Assembly (NCBI GenBank): GCA_034437315.1
Contig: DAOTUC010000062.1
Span: 1 to 26,729, forward strand
DNA length: 26,729 nucleotides
Source: DSAR01 sp034437315
Lineage (GTDB): Bacteria; Chloroflexota; Anaerolineae; B4-G1
Direction of reading: 5' to 3'
Shown: positions 15,957 to 23,067 of the stretch, piece after piece
Numbering within the stretch: the stretch's first letter is position 1
Layout: the number at the start of each line of letters is the position of its first letter
Translations under genes and position numbers: made by a program
Notes under the pieces: model-generated
What the model was told of the DNA's origin: nothing
What the model saw: the letters and a program-made list of their open reading frames with translations, nothing else
Database searches by the model: none

Positions 15957-16082
15957 ACATACCTGTTTGAGCGTGCTGAAAATGAATTCATACCGATTAT
16001 TCACGGTATCCTTGCAATTCGAGTCAAATCAAGAGAGAAAGCAGTACAACAGGTCGTGAAGTTGTTGGAAGAAAGTATGTAG
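15957..16082 (+). pseudogene. Possible C-terminal tail of a lost gene
   Basis: A frame ending at TAG 16080-16082 encodes an amphipathic, protein-like tail: KTYLFERAENEFIPIIHGIL, then AIRVKSREKAVQQVV and KLLEESM. No start codon or ribosome-binding site fits and upstream codons lose protein-like character. I do not recognise the family. Confidence 0.25.
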
Positions 16083-16203
16083 TACCACACTGTAACGTAA
16101 GACGCACATATCTCCGGTGCTCGCCCGCGCTCATTCAGAGCGTTGAAACGTTGAAATGAGCCCCGGCGACGCCAGGGAGCCGCCGCAAGAATTCGCGCCT
16201 TTT

Positions 16204-16253
16204 GCGCCCGCCCGCACTCACGAGAGATCGTGGGTGCGGGCGGGCGCTTTTTT
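16204..16253 (+). terminator. Strong intrinsic terminator with no obvious upstream gene
   Basis: A 20-bp stem (16204-16223 with 16228-16247, one G-U pair) around a GAGA loop is followed directly by six T. The lower stem is GCGCCCGCCCGC/GCGGGCGGGCGC. Upstream, GCTCATT (from about 16130) and AATGAGC (about 16154) form another stem, and further G/C-rich dyads occupy 16160-16190. The layout resembles a terminated leader or small RNA. Confidence 0.75.
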
Positions 16254-16322
16254 GTTATTCCATTCCGAAAGCGAGGCTCAGATGACCGGAGAAATGGTAT
16301 TGATTCTACTGAAAGCCTTCTG

Positions 16323-16430
16323 CCGCGCCGCGTCGAGGCAGCGATGGCGCAAGCCGGGTTCATCCCACACATCGTCCGTGAACGATCAGGTCGCAGCGAG
16401 GTGAGCGTTATCGTCGGCGCGCCCCCTAAG
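16323..16430 (+). pseudogene. Possible methyltransferase C-terminal fragment
   Basis: An open frame contains RRVEAAMAQAGFIPHIVRE and EVSVIVGAPPK. A helix with the AGF turn and a terminal hydrophobic strand is how many class I SAM-dependent methyltransferases end. The frame runs on without a stop into the antisense of the next gene, and nothing upstream matches. This is a weak, motif-level guess. Confidence 0.22.
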
Positions 16431-16929
16431 GATGATAGAACTGCAAAAACCCACGGCCTACCAACAACAACTCAGGCTCTTTAGGGAAAGGGGCGGGCAG
16501 TTCCACAAAGGGGAACAGGTGAGACTCCGTGATCGGAATCAGCTCGCTGGCGATGACGCTCAGAAAATCAGTCAACTTCGCCTCCGTCGGCATGTGAAAA
16601 TACCCCCGGCACACAGCGATAGGCGTGTAACTCATCAATAACTCTCGGCGCGGAAACGTCGAGATCGTCTCTTGAACCTCTGGCGAGGGAAAATAGAGAA
16701 AGACGATCTGAGATTTCAGCAGGACGACGTGAGGGCGCGAGAAAGCCTTTAGCGGGCTGTCGGGCGCGGTAGGCGCAATTTGAACATCGTAGAGAGAGAG
16801 GCTTTGACGGGATGGGTTGTTGAGATAGTTGCCCGCCGGGCCCGTCGATTCCAACTGCCCCTTGAACTGGAACTGGGTCGTGAGCACCTGCGCCTCTTGC
16901 TTTTGAGTAGGTAACGCTTGAATTCCCAT
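16426..16929 (-). CDS. Conserved-looking protein of unknown function
   Basis: A 167-residue soluble protein with no signal peptide and no family I can name. The start is well supported: AAAGGAG sits six bases before the ATG at 16929. The first 50 residues are polar with Gln-rich stretches (QKQEAQVLTTQFQFKGQLE). The middle has two beta-like runs (HVVLLKSQIVFLYFP and LMSYTPIAVCRGYFHMPTEA), and the end contains FLSVIASELIPITESHLFPF and ELLLVGRGFLQFYHP. Codon use is like its neighbours. It is divergent from the tRNA-His gene, whose promoter overlaps its ribosome-binding region. The tail of the gene overlaps the possible methyltransferase fragment on the other strand. Confidence 0.62.
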   Translation of the reverse strand: MGIQALPTQKQEAQVLTTQFQFKGQLESTGPAGNYLNNPSRQSLSLYDVQIAPTAPDSPLKAFSRPHVVLLKSQIVFLYFPSPEVQETISTFPRRELLMSYTPIAVCRGYFHMPTEAKLTDFLSVIASELIPITESHLFPFVELPAPFPKEPELLLVGRGFLQFYHP

Positions 16930-16932
16930 AAT

Positions 16933-16961
16933 TTGCTCCTTTAACGAATATGTGGTAAAAT
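16933..16961 (+). promoter_or_regulatory. Promoter for the tRNA-His/tRNA-Arg unit
   Basis: TTGCTC (16933-16938), 17-bp spacer, TAAAAT (16956-16961). The predicted start near 16968 lies about seven bases before the mature tRNA-His 5' end. Confidence 0.55.
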
Positions 16962-16974
16962 GTGGTTTGTACGC

Positions 16975-17048
16975 GGTGGGTGTGGCCTAAGGGTTAAGGC
17001 ACCTGGTTGTGGCCCAGGAGATTGTGGGTTCGAATCCCATCACTCACC
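16975..17048 (+). tRNA. tRNA-His (GTG anticodon)
   Basis: Cloverleaf read by hand. The acceptor stem GTGGGTG pairs with CACTCAC (one G-U). The D arm is GCCTAAGGGTTAAGGC, the anticodon arm CCTGG-TTGTGGC-CCAGG with GTG, and the T arm GTGGG-TTCGAAT-CCCAT (one G-U). The extra G at 16975 faces C73 at 17048, the G(-1):C73 pair that identifies histidine tRNAs, and is included in the coordinates. The 3' CCA is not encoded. Confidence 0.95.
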
Positions 17049-17072
17049 CTAATCTGATTAACAATCGAGCAT

Positions 17073-17122
17073 CGACCGCCGAGCCGGATGCAAATCCGGC
17101 TTTAATTATAGGCCGGCGGTCG
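17073..17122 (+). ncRNA. Strong RNA fold between the two tRNAs
   Basis: A perfect 9-bp stem (CGACCGCCG 17073-17081 with CGGCGGTCG 17114-17122) stacks directly on a perfect 8-bp hairpin (AGCCGGAT 17082-17089, GCAA loop, ATCCGGCT 17094-17101). A single 12-nt A/T-rich bulge (17102-17113) lies on the 3' side. GCAA is a GNRA tetraloop. It may be a processing or termination structure of the tRNA transcript, or a separate small RNA. Confidence 0.5.
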
Positions 17123-17126
17123 CCCC

Positions 17127-17200
17127 GCCCCCGTAGCTCAACTGGATAGAGCGTCGGACTTCGAATCCGCAGGTTGTGCGTTCGAATCGCACCGGGGGTA
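17127..17200 (+). tRNA. tRNA-Arg (TCG anticodon)
   Basis: The acceptor stem GCCCCCG pairs with CGGGGGT (terminal G-U), and the discriminator is A17200. The D arm is GCTC-AACTGGATA-GAGC. The anticodon arm TCGGA-CTTCGAA-TCCGC has loop positions 34-36 TCG, reading CGN arginine codons; its outermost pair is a T-C mismatch. The T arm is GTGCG-TTCGAAT-CGCAC. The 3' CCA is not encoded. It shares a transcript with tRNA-His 80 bases upstream. Confidence 0.93.
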
Positions 17201-17203
17201 TCC

Positions 17204-17240
17204 CAATTGGCCCGCTTCTATCAACGAAGCGGGCCAATTG
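17204..17240 (+). terminator. 15-bp hairpin after tRNA-Arg
   Basis: CAATTGGCCCGCTTC (17204-17218) pairs perfectly with 17226-17240 around a TATCAAC loop. It starts four bases after the tRNA, where a terminator of the tRNA unit is expected. The following bases (TAGTTTACT) are only weakly T-rich. Confidence 0.6.
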
Positions 17241-17283
17241 TAGTTTACTCCATCTGCAAAAAAGTTGCAAATCGCCCCCCCCC

Positions 17284-17313
17284 AGGGCTAACGCATTTAT
17301 CGCTCCTAGCCCT
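17284..17313 (-). repeat. Left copy of a 30-bp inverted repeat flanking the M20 peptidase gene
   Basis: Read on the minus strand it matches 18895-18924 at 29 of 30 positions, including AGGAGCGATAAATGCGTT. It ends four bases from the peptidase stop codon. Confidence 0.7.
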
Positions 17314-17317
17314 ACCG

Positions 17318-18676
17318 TCAGACCACGAATTCATCCAAGAACGCGACGATGTACTTGATCCCCTCCACGAAATCGGCGATGTGAATATGCTCATTGGGGC
17401 CATGCGCGCGAGAACCGCTGTACCCCACCCCAGCGGTGACAATAGGGACGCCGAACTGCCCACATAGCGCGTGGACCGGGCCGGTGCCGCTCATCATCGG
17501 GAGCACGCTGGGCGTATGCCCATAAACGCGCTCTGCGGCGCGCACCGCCGTCAGCGTGAACGGATGATCGGGGTCGCCCCCGGCGGGATGTTCGCCGTCG
17601 CTAGCCACAATTTCAACGTCGCCGAAGCCCTGCTCGTCGAGATAGGCGCGCAATCGCCCGACAATCTCATCAGGCGATTGATCAGGCGTCAGCCGAAAAT
17701 CCAGTTTAGCCGTCGCCTCGCGGGGCAGCACCGTCTTCGATCCCGGCCCCCCATATCCGGCGTGAAAACCGGCGATGTTGCACGTGGGCGAGAAGACGAG
17801 CGCCTCCTTGAGAGGTTCGCCGCTCAATCCATCGACAAATTCATCAACGCCGTAGAGTTCGCGGGCCTCCGCCTCTGGATAATCCCACCCAACGAGCGCC
17901 TCTCGTTGGGCCGGCGTGATCGGCCGCACCCTGTCGTAGAATCCGGGGATCTGGATACGCCCATCCGGGCCCTTGAGCGTGTTCAAAGCCCAGGATAATC
18001 GCCAGGCCGGATTGGGCACGATGGCGGCAAGCGCCGAATGCAGGTCGGTAGCGGCGCCCTGCACGCGCAACGTGACGTAGAGCAGCCCCTTACAACCGAG
18101 CGAAATTTGATACCGGCCACGGGCGTCCTTCCCCCCGGCCTCCCAGATGCAGCCATCGACCGGGCGCAACGTATCGTTGTACTGCTCCACGAACTGATCC
18201 AGATGAGGACTGCCAACCTCCTCCTCCCCCTCAAGCACCCAGACCAGGTCAACCGGCAGCGAGTCCCGGTGAGCCAGATAGGCCTCCAGGGCGCAAATGC
18301 GCGAGACGATGGCCCCTTTGTTATCGGCGGCCCCTCTGGCGTAGAACGTCCCATCGCGGATGACCGGCTCGAAGGGGTCCGTCTCCCATTCATCAAGCGG
18401 GTCCACCGGCTGGACGTCGTAATGATTATAGAAAAGCAGTGAGCGCCGGCTATCGCCCACGAGCCGGCCCAACACGACTGGCGGCCCACCGGCGTTGACC
18501 AACTCCGCGCTCACACCAATGCGATTCAGCATCGCGACGCATAGATCCGCCATCTCCTCCAATCCCAGCCCCTGGGCGGAGATACTCGGCTGAGCGCAGG
18601 CCTGGCGCAGCCGTTCCAGGTACACTTCAACGTGCGATTCAATATAAGTCTCCATACGATCAAAACTGGCATTCAT
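17318..18676 (-). CDS. M20-family metallopeptidase (dipeptidase/CNDP-like)
   Basis: A cytosolic two-metal peptidase that removes residues from di- or oligopeptides. In 452 residues the metal-binding set of the M20 family is visible: His85 and Asp87 (LLFYNHYDVQPVDP), Asp118 (YARGAADNKGAI), and the catalytic/ligand Glu pair 151-152 (LEGEEEVGSP). A late His follows in SRAHGPNEHIHIADF. The dimerisation (lid) domain lies between about 200 and 320. Family lengths are 430-480, so it is complete. The ATG at 18676 has AAAGGAG six bases upstream. Exact substrate is not determined; the GPNEH ending and YNHYDVQP block fit the ArgE/DapE/ACY1/CPG2 group nearest to cytosolic non-specific dipeptidases. The gene stands alone between two inverted copies of a 30-bp repeat. 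Confidence 0.88.
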   Translation of the reverse strand: MNASFDRMETYIESHVEVYLERLRQACAQPSISAQGLGLEEMADLCVAMLNRIGVSAELVNAGGPPVVLGRLVGDSRRSLLFYNHYDVQPVDPLDEWETDPFEPVIRDGTFYARGAADNKGAIVSRICALEAYLAHRDSLPVDLVWVLEGEEEVGSPHLDQFVEQYNDTLRPVDGCIWEAGGKDARGRYQISLGCKGLLYVTLRVQGAATDLHSALAAIVPNPAWRLSWALNTLKGPDGRIQIPGFYDRVRPITPAQREALVGWDYPEAEARELYGVDEFVDGLSGEPLKEALVFSPTCNIAGFHAGYGGPGSKTVLPREATAKLDFRLTPDQSPDEIVGRLRAYLDEQGFGDVEIVASDGEHPAGGDPDHPFTLTAVRAAERVYGHTPSVLPMMSGTGPVHALCGQFGVPIVTAGVGYSGSRAHGPNEHIHIADFVEGIKYIVAFLDEFVV

Positions 18677-19103
18677 ACATCACTCCTTTAGGGACTAACT
18701 AAACAATAGAATCCTTGCACAGCGAGCAAGAATTTGGCAGTCAATGTTCCTTTTCAGGGCAAACGCATTTGGATGCAATATGCTCCTAGACCCCGTCTCG
18801 GGGTCGGCTATTGCGCCGAAAATTGCCGTAGCTTAGCGTTGGTAGCTTGCTTTACCGAATTCGCCCTCGGGGACGAGGACGGCCCTTGCTTGCAAGGGCT
18901 AGGAGCGATAAATGCGTTCGCCCTACGTTCCTTTTTGGCTCTTGCTCGTCCAAATGAGGGTTTTTGATTGAATAACTTTTCCATTTTTCTCCCGTTTAGA
19001 GACTGTTAAAAAATTCGCTCAGAGGCCCGTCCTCGGGCCGATTAACGCCACCGGGACGGTGGCTAGAGCAATAGACTCTCTTTATCGAGGGCCTACGTTT
19101 GAT
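18677..19103. other. Intergenic region rich in short repeats
   Basis: No gene is supported in these 427 bases. The region holds the right-hand 30-bp repeat (18895-18924) and several related or self-complementary pieces. These include CTCGGGGACGAGG near 18867, CCCCGTCTCGGGG near 18791, GCCCGTCCTCGGGC near 19026, and CACCGGGACGGTGG near 19049. GGCTAGAGCAATAGAC near 19062 looks like another member of the repeat family. A minus-strand promoter for the peptidase gene could lie at its left edge, but none matches well. Confidence 0.5.
18895..18924 (+). repeat. Right copy of the 30-bp inverted repeat flanking the M20 peptidase gene
   Basis: Near-identical (29/30) inverted counterpart of 17284-17313. 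The two copies enclose the whole peptidase gene and its upstream region, about 1.64 kb end to end. Confidence 0.7.
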
Positions 19104-21053
19104 TTACGGGCGGATGTCGAGTTCCTCAATGTTCCACAATTCGGACGGTTCCGATACGTTGGGCGATAGTCCGACGACTTCTGGCGCGGTAAAAGTTGTC
19201 TTGAGCCATTGGAAAAGGGGCAGAACCGGCAAGCGCCTGGAAAAGATAACCTGGGATTCGATGTGCCGGGCGGCATAGATCTCGCTGTCCGGCGGAGCCT
19301 GCAAAGCGGTCTGACAGGCGGCGTCGTAATCGTCATCCAGGAAACCGGCGACGTTCGGACTTTGCCACCGGCCGGCGTCGGGCATCTGGCTGCTCACGAA
19401 CAGGTCGCACAGCGGATCGACGTTCGCCCGCCACGAAAACTGAGCCAGGTCGAAGCGCCGCCCAAAGAGCGGGCCATCCGGCCCCGGCGCGAACAAGGCC
19501 CCGGCAATCATCGGATTCACGTTCACCTGGATCCCACAGACCGTCAGGTGCGCCTGGATCAATTGGGCGACCCGCACGCGCAATGGATCGTTGCTCGTGT
19601 GGTAATCGACCTGAAAGGGCGTTCCATTTGGGATGCCGGGGACGTTGTGCGCCTCACGCACGCCGTCCCCATCCTCGTCGCGCCAACCGGCGCTTTCCAG
19701 GAGCGATTGTCCCGCCGCCGGATCGTACGCCCAGACCTTGAGCGCGTCCCCGGCGTGGAGCGGGTGTTCCGGCGGCAGGTAACTGTGAAGCGCCTGGCTG
19801 GGCGGGCCGACGGTCTGACTGACCAGCGCCTGGCGGTCGATGCAGGACGCAATCCCCTGCCGCACGCGCTCATCCTCGAAAAAGTCGGGGCGCTCATAAT
19901 CCCGCCGGGGCGTGACGCCGAAAGCCAGCAGTTCCCAGCGAGGCGACGGCGTGGCGTAGGTCTCGACAGCAGCGTCCCGAGGAAGCGCGGCCCGCACCGC
20001 TTCGGCCTTCTCGTGCGTAACCACGTGACAGCGCCCGTTTAACAAGGCCTGGGCCAGTTCCGAGGGATCGGGGATGAAGCGGAAGACGACCTGATCGACG
20101 CGAGGCAGACCCTCCGGCGCGCGATAGTAGATGGGATTGCGAACGACGGTCAGATGGCTGCCGGCGACCCATTCCTGAATGACGAACGGCCCCCAACCGA
20201 GCGGTTCTCTGGTCGAGACCGGGGCGCTGACCAGCTCACCGGCCGAGAGCGCGCCCCAGGCGTGTTGGGGCAACGGATGCCAGAAGTTGAGGACGTAGGC
20301 CTGATCCAAATAACCGGGCGCGCCAGTCCAGACGATAGTGCGGGGATCAACGGCCCGATAAGTCGCCGTGCGCTCGACCGCACGTCTCTGGCTCGCAGGC
20401 GCGGCGGGGTCGGCAGCCAGGACGTAGGAGAAAACAGAATCGTTGGCGGTGAGCGGGACGCCGTCCGACCAGTACAAATTCGACCGCAGAGTGAACGTCG
20501 CCGCCATCTGGGGCATGGACACCGGCGCGCCGTCGAAGAGGACGCGCCGCCCGGCGGTATCTCTAACGACGACTCCTGGGGCCAGTTCCGTCACAGAACC
20601 GTCGGCCGAGAGCACGCGGTCCCCGGTTTGGACAGTGGCGGTGAAGATCGTCGCCCCGCCGCCCTCAATCGTGGGGCGCTCCTCCAGGATGAACGGTTGG
20701 TAGGCATAGTCGCGGCGATCGAACGGGCCATCGTAAATCGCATGCCAGATATGTTGGGCGGCGAGGGTGGGAATTTCGTCGCCATAGAGGTAGAGGCTTT
20801 CCGGCTCTTCGGACAGGCAAACGGTCAGGATTTTCGGTTCCGGCGTCGGGGTAGGCGTGGGGGGCGGAGACGTGGGGGTGGAAGTGGGCATCGGCGGGTC
20901 CGCAGGCGTACACGCAGCGCATAAGGCGCAAATCAACGCCAGGAGGAGATACCTTCTCAACGAAGCGAGGCCTGCCGGGCGCGAATACCCCAGAACATTG
21001 AGAGGATGGGTCAAAATCATCGTTAAAATCGGTGGTGTATGAGATGCTTTCAA
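19104..21053 (-). CDS. Family 5 extracellular solute-binding lipoprotein (oligopeptide/nickel type)
   Basis: Substrate-binding protein of an ABC importer, anchored outside the membrane. A hydrophobic signal ends in the lipobox LCAAC (Cys48), followed by a Pro/Thr stalk to about residue 72. The SBP_bac_5 fold then follows: ILTVCLSEEPESLYLY, the usual domain opening, VPLTANDSVFSYVLAAD, GWGPFVIQEWVAGSHLTVVRNPIYYR, and VRQGIASCIDRQALV. Its 580 mature residues are slightly longer than average, with an inserted segment at about 130-175. The start is probably TTG 21053, with AGGGGAG nine bases upstream; ATG 21020 is an alternative. No permease or ATPase genes are nearby, so it is an orphan or relies on distant partners. 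It lies 46 bases after the LCP gene. Confidence 0.85.
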   Translation of the reverse strand: MKASHTPPILTMILTHPLNVLGYSRPAGLASLRRYLLLALICALCAACTPADPPMPTSTPTSPPPTPTPTPEPKILTVCLSEEPESLYLYGDEIPTLAAQHIWHAIYDGPFDRRDYAYQPFILEERPTIEGGGATIFTATVQTGDRVLSADGSVTELAPGVVVRDTAGRRVLFDGAPVSMPQMAATFTLRSNLYWSDGVPLTANDSVFSYVLAADPAAPASQRRAVERTATYRAVDPRTIVWTGAPGYLDQAYVLNFWHPLPQHAWGALSAGELVSAPVSTREPLGWGPFVIQEWVAGSHLTVVRNPIYYRAPEGLPRVDQVVFRFIPDPSELAQALLNGRCHVVTHEKAEAVRAALPRDAAVETYATPSPRWELLAFGVTPRRDYERPDFFEDERVRQGIASCIDRQALVSQTVGPPSQALHSYLPPEHPLHAGDALKVWAYDPAAGQSLLESAGWRDEDGDGVREAHNVPGIPNGTPFQVDYHTSNDPLRVRVAQLIQAHLTVCGIQVNVNPMIAGALFAPGPDGPLFGRRFDLAQFSWRANVDPLCDLFVSSQMPDAGRWQSPNVAGFLDDDYDAACQTALQAPPDSEIYAARHIESQVIFSRRLPVLPLFQWLKTTFTAPEVVGLSPNVSEPSELWNIEELDIRP

Positions 21054-21099
21054 AGATCGGTGCTCCCCTCTATGAAGCAGGTCGTTTCAGGCAAACATA

Positions 21100-22038
21100 T
21101 CAAGGCGCGAACGTCCCCTGGATCAACGGCGTGATGGCCTCCCACTGGGGAATCAGCACCGCAGCGCCGGTGGACGTGGTCCAGGAGCGGGTCATCTCCC
21201 GGTCGATGACGTAACGTTCAATGCCGTCTGGGCCGACGCGCCACAGCGTCGGCGACATCAACAACACGTCCCAACCGCTGAGATCCGTCTCCACGTGATT
21301 GGCGATCGCCAGATAGACGGCCGGAAGCCGAGGCCACACCCACGGATCAGCCAGACGACGGGCCAGCGCCGTCAGGATCTGTTGTTGTCGCCGGGCGCGG
21401 TCGAAATCGGAGGAGCCGTGCCGCGAGCGGGCATAACGCAGCGCGATCTCCCCGTCCATGTGTTGCAGGCCGGCCGGTATCTCAATGCGCATCGTGCCGT
21501 AATCCTCCGTGGGATAGGCTTCGTCCACGATGGCCTGCTCGACGTCAATGTCGATACCGCCGACAGCGTTCACGACCGCCCGAAAGGCCTCGAAATCCAC
21601 CCGCGCGTAATGGTGCACCGGCGCGCCGAAGTTGTAGGCGATGGTATGCATCGACAGGTTTGGGCCATTTCCCTGGACCTCGTTTTCTCCCCAGAAGTGG
21701 GCGGTGTTGATCCGTCCCGGGCCATAGCCGGGCACCTCGACGTAAAGATCGCGCGGGATGGAGAGCAGCGCGACCTGGGGTTTGGCGGGCACGACAGCGG
21801 TCAGCAGGATCGTATCGGAGCGCACGACGTAGCCCTGTTCCGGGCGGCGGTCAATGCCCAAAATGAGCACGTTGGTACGCGGCAGCGACTTCGCTCCCTC
21901 CCAGAACGCGATCCACCCAAAGAGGATGATCAAAATCAACACCAGTAATCGACGTAACCGGGCAAGGCGCGATATCTGGCGGCGACGGCGCACGCGGGGA
22001 GAGGGCTGGGTATCTTGGACAGTTTGTCGACGGGACAT
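21100..22038 (-). CDS. LytR-CpsA-Psr (LCP) family protein
   Basis: A membrane-anchored phosphotransferase-type protein that in other bacteria attaches glycopolymers to the cell wall. From ATG 22038 (312 residues) there is a very basic cytoplasmic start (VRRRRQISRLARLRR), one transmembrane helix (LLVLILIILFGWIAFW), then the LCP domain: NVLILGIDRRPE, RSDTILLTAVVP, VALLSIPRDLYVEVPGYG, RINTAHFWG and VDFEAFRAVVNAVGGIDIDV. The conserved Arg-rich segment ALRYARSRHGSSDFDRARRQQ ends the core. The Asp and Arg residues that bind pyrophosphate are present. An AGGAG lies 13 bases before this ATG, rather far. An in-frame upstream extension to 22101 lacks family similarity. It is divergent from mutM. Confidence 0.88.
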   Translation of the reverse strand: MSRRQTVQDTQPSPRVRRRRQISRLARLRRLLVLILIILFGWIAFWEGAKSLPRTNVLILGIDRRPEQGYVVRSDTILLTAVVPAKPQVALLSIPRDLYVEVPGYGPGRINTAHFWGENEVQGNGPNLSMHTIAYNFGAPVHHYARVDFEAFRAVVNAVGGIDIDVEQAIVDEAYPTEDYGTMRIEIPAGLQHMDGEIALRYARSRHGSSDFDRARRQQQILTALARRLADPWVWPRLPAVYLAIANHVETDLSGWDVLLMSPTLWRVGPDGIERYVIDREMTRSWTTSTGAAVLIPQWEAITPLIQGTFAP

Positions 22039-22145
22039 ATCGGAATGACGGCTCCTGACAGATGCGCGAGAAACAACTCCCAAGCGATAGAATTCTAACA
22101 CTCCCCGGCATCGGTGTCAACCGACGCCGGAGAAGACAGCGCGCG

Positions 22146-22174
22146 TTGACATCGGAGAGAAGCAAGCGTATAAT
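22146..22174 (+). promoter_or_regulatory. Perfect-consensus sigma-70 promoter for mutM
   Basis: TTGACA (22146-22151), exactly 17 bp, TATAAT (22169-22174): a full match to the consensus. The predicted start is 22181-22182, only three or four bases before the ATG at 22185, so the message has essentially no leader and no Shine-Dalgarno. Confidence 0.78.
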
Positions 22175-22184
22175 CCCACACACT

Positions 22185-23021
22185 ATGCCCGAATTACCCG
22201 AAGTCGAGACCGTCGCCCGGCGCCTACGCGCGTCGTTGCCTGGCCGATCCATCGTCAACGTAGAAGTGCTGTGGAACCGCACCGTGACGCCATCGAAACC
22301 GGCGGACTTCTCCCGTCGCCTCGTGGGGCAGACCATCATCGGGGTAGGCCGGCGGGGCAAGTGGGTGCGCGTCGACTTGAACGGGGGCGACGTCCTGCTC
22401 GTTCACCTGCGTATGACGGGGCAGTTGATGCTCAGGTCAGCGCCGGCGACCGACGAGCGTCACCTCCGCGTGTCATTCGTCCTGGACGATGGGCGATGGC
22501 TGTGCTTCTTCGACCAGCGCAAGTTCGGGCGGATGGTGTTGACCGACGATCCCCAGGCGGTGTTGGGCGGCCTGGGTCCAGAACCACTGGCGGAAGATTT
22601 CACGGCGGCCCACCTGGGCGAGATGCTGGCGCAAAGGCGAGGGCGGATCAAACCGCTGCTGCTCAACCAACGCTTCCTGGTCGGCCTGGGCAACATCTAC
22701 GCCGACGAAGCGTTGTGGCGGGCGGGCGTCCATCCGCTGCGCGCGGCAAACACCCTCGATCGCGCCGAGGTAGAACGCCTACACGAGGCGATCGGCTCCA
22801 CATTACGGGCCGCCATTGACGAGGGAGGCACGACGCTATCCGATACGGCCTATCGACAGCCGGACGGTCAACTGGGGTCATTCGGCGGGCTGCTGGCGGT
22901 CTACGGGCGGGAGGGGCGACCCTGCCCCCGCTGCGGCGATCCAATCCAGCGCATCCGGGTGAACCAGCGAAGCGCCCACGTCTGCTTGAATTGTCAACGC
23001 CCACCGGGGGAGAAACTTTAA
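22185..23021 (+). CDS. mutM: Formamidopyrimidine-DNA glycosylase
   Basis: Removes 8-oxoguanine and formamidopyrimidines from DNA and cuts the abasic site. Numbered from ATG 22185 (278 residues), the protein begins MPELPEVETVARRL with the catalytic Pro2 and Glu3. It also carries Lys59 (RRGKWV), the helix-two-turn-helix block NQRFLVGLGNIYADEALWRAG (160-180), and a complete zinc finger, Cys247-x2-Cys250-x16-Cys267-x2-Cys270, with the DNA-contacting Arg262 (NQRSAH). The frame is open farther upstream to 22062, but Pro2-Glu3 must follow the initiator Met, which fixes this start. Preceded by a perfect promoter, divergent from the LCP gene, and followed by a candidate small RNA on the same strand. 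Confidence 0.96.
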   Translation: MPELPEVETVARRLRASLPGRSIVNVEVLWNRTVTPSKPADFSRRLVGQTIIGVGRRGKWVRVDLNGGDVLLVHLRMTGQLMLRSAPATDERHLRVSFVLDDGRWLCFFDQRKFGRMVLTDDPQAVLGGLGPEPLAEDFTAAHLGEMLAQRRGRIKPLLLNQRFLVGLGNIYADEALWRAGVHPLRAANTLDRAEVERLHEAIGSTLRAAIDEGGTTLSDTAYRQPDGQLGSFGGLLAVYGREGRPCPRCGDPIQRIRVNQRSAHVCLNCQRPPGEKL

Positions 23022-23032
23022 GGTTCACATGA

Positions 23033-23061
23033 TTGACAGCGGGCTTTCTTTGGCGTAAAAT
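23033..23061 (+). promoter_or_regulatory. Promoter for the candidate small RNA
   Basis: TTGACA (23033-23038), 17-bp spacer, TAAAAT (23056-23061), directly after the mutM stop. The predicted start is about 23068, which coincides with the first base of a 5' hairpin. Confidence 0.65.
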
Positions 23062-23067
23062 GGAGAC

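Larger units (their letters stand above)
15490..16425. other. Gene-poor, decayed stretch
   Basis: More than 900 bases without a convincing intact gene. An open frame of 91 codons on the minus strand (15685-15960) has no usable start signal or recognisable domain and overlaps repeat-like dyads. One is GCGAT-TTAA-type at 15913-15933, of the dispersed kind seen elsewhere here. A C-rich/G-rich dyad sits at about 15689-15708. A strong AAGGAGGTGAA at 15579-15589 on the minus strand is followed by no start codon. Two possible gene tails (15957-16082 and 16323-16430) and an orphan terminator (16204-16253) are listed separately. Base composition is visibly more AT-rich than the flanks up to about 16100. 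Confidence 0.5.

Noticed and set aside
15685..15960. 91-codon minus-strand frame as a real gene
   Set aside because: It has no ribosome-binding site, no recognised domain, and crosses repeat-like dyads in a decayed stretch. It is kept only as part of the gap description.
16084..16253. T-box leader in front of the tRNA region
   Set aside because: The conserved T-box antiterminator bulge sequence is not visible and there is no downstream aminoacyl-tRNA synthetase or amino-acid gene.
18734..18967. 77-codon plus-strand frame between the peptidase and the solute-binding-protein genes
   Set aside because: It reads through repeat copies, lacks a start signal, and has no protein-like pattern.
22062..22184. 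Longer N-terminus for mutM starting at 22062
   Set aside because: The catalytic Pro must be residue 2 after Met removal. The extension is Arg-rich and lies over the promoter.
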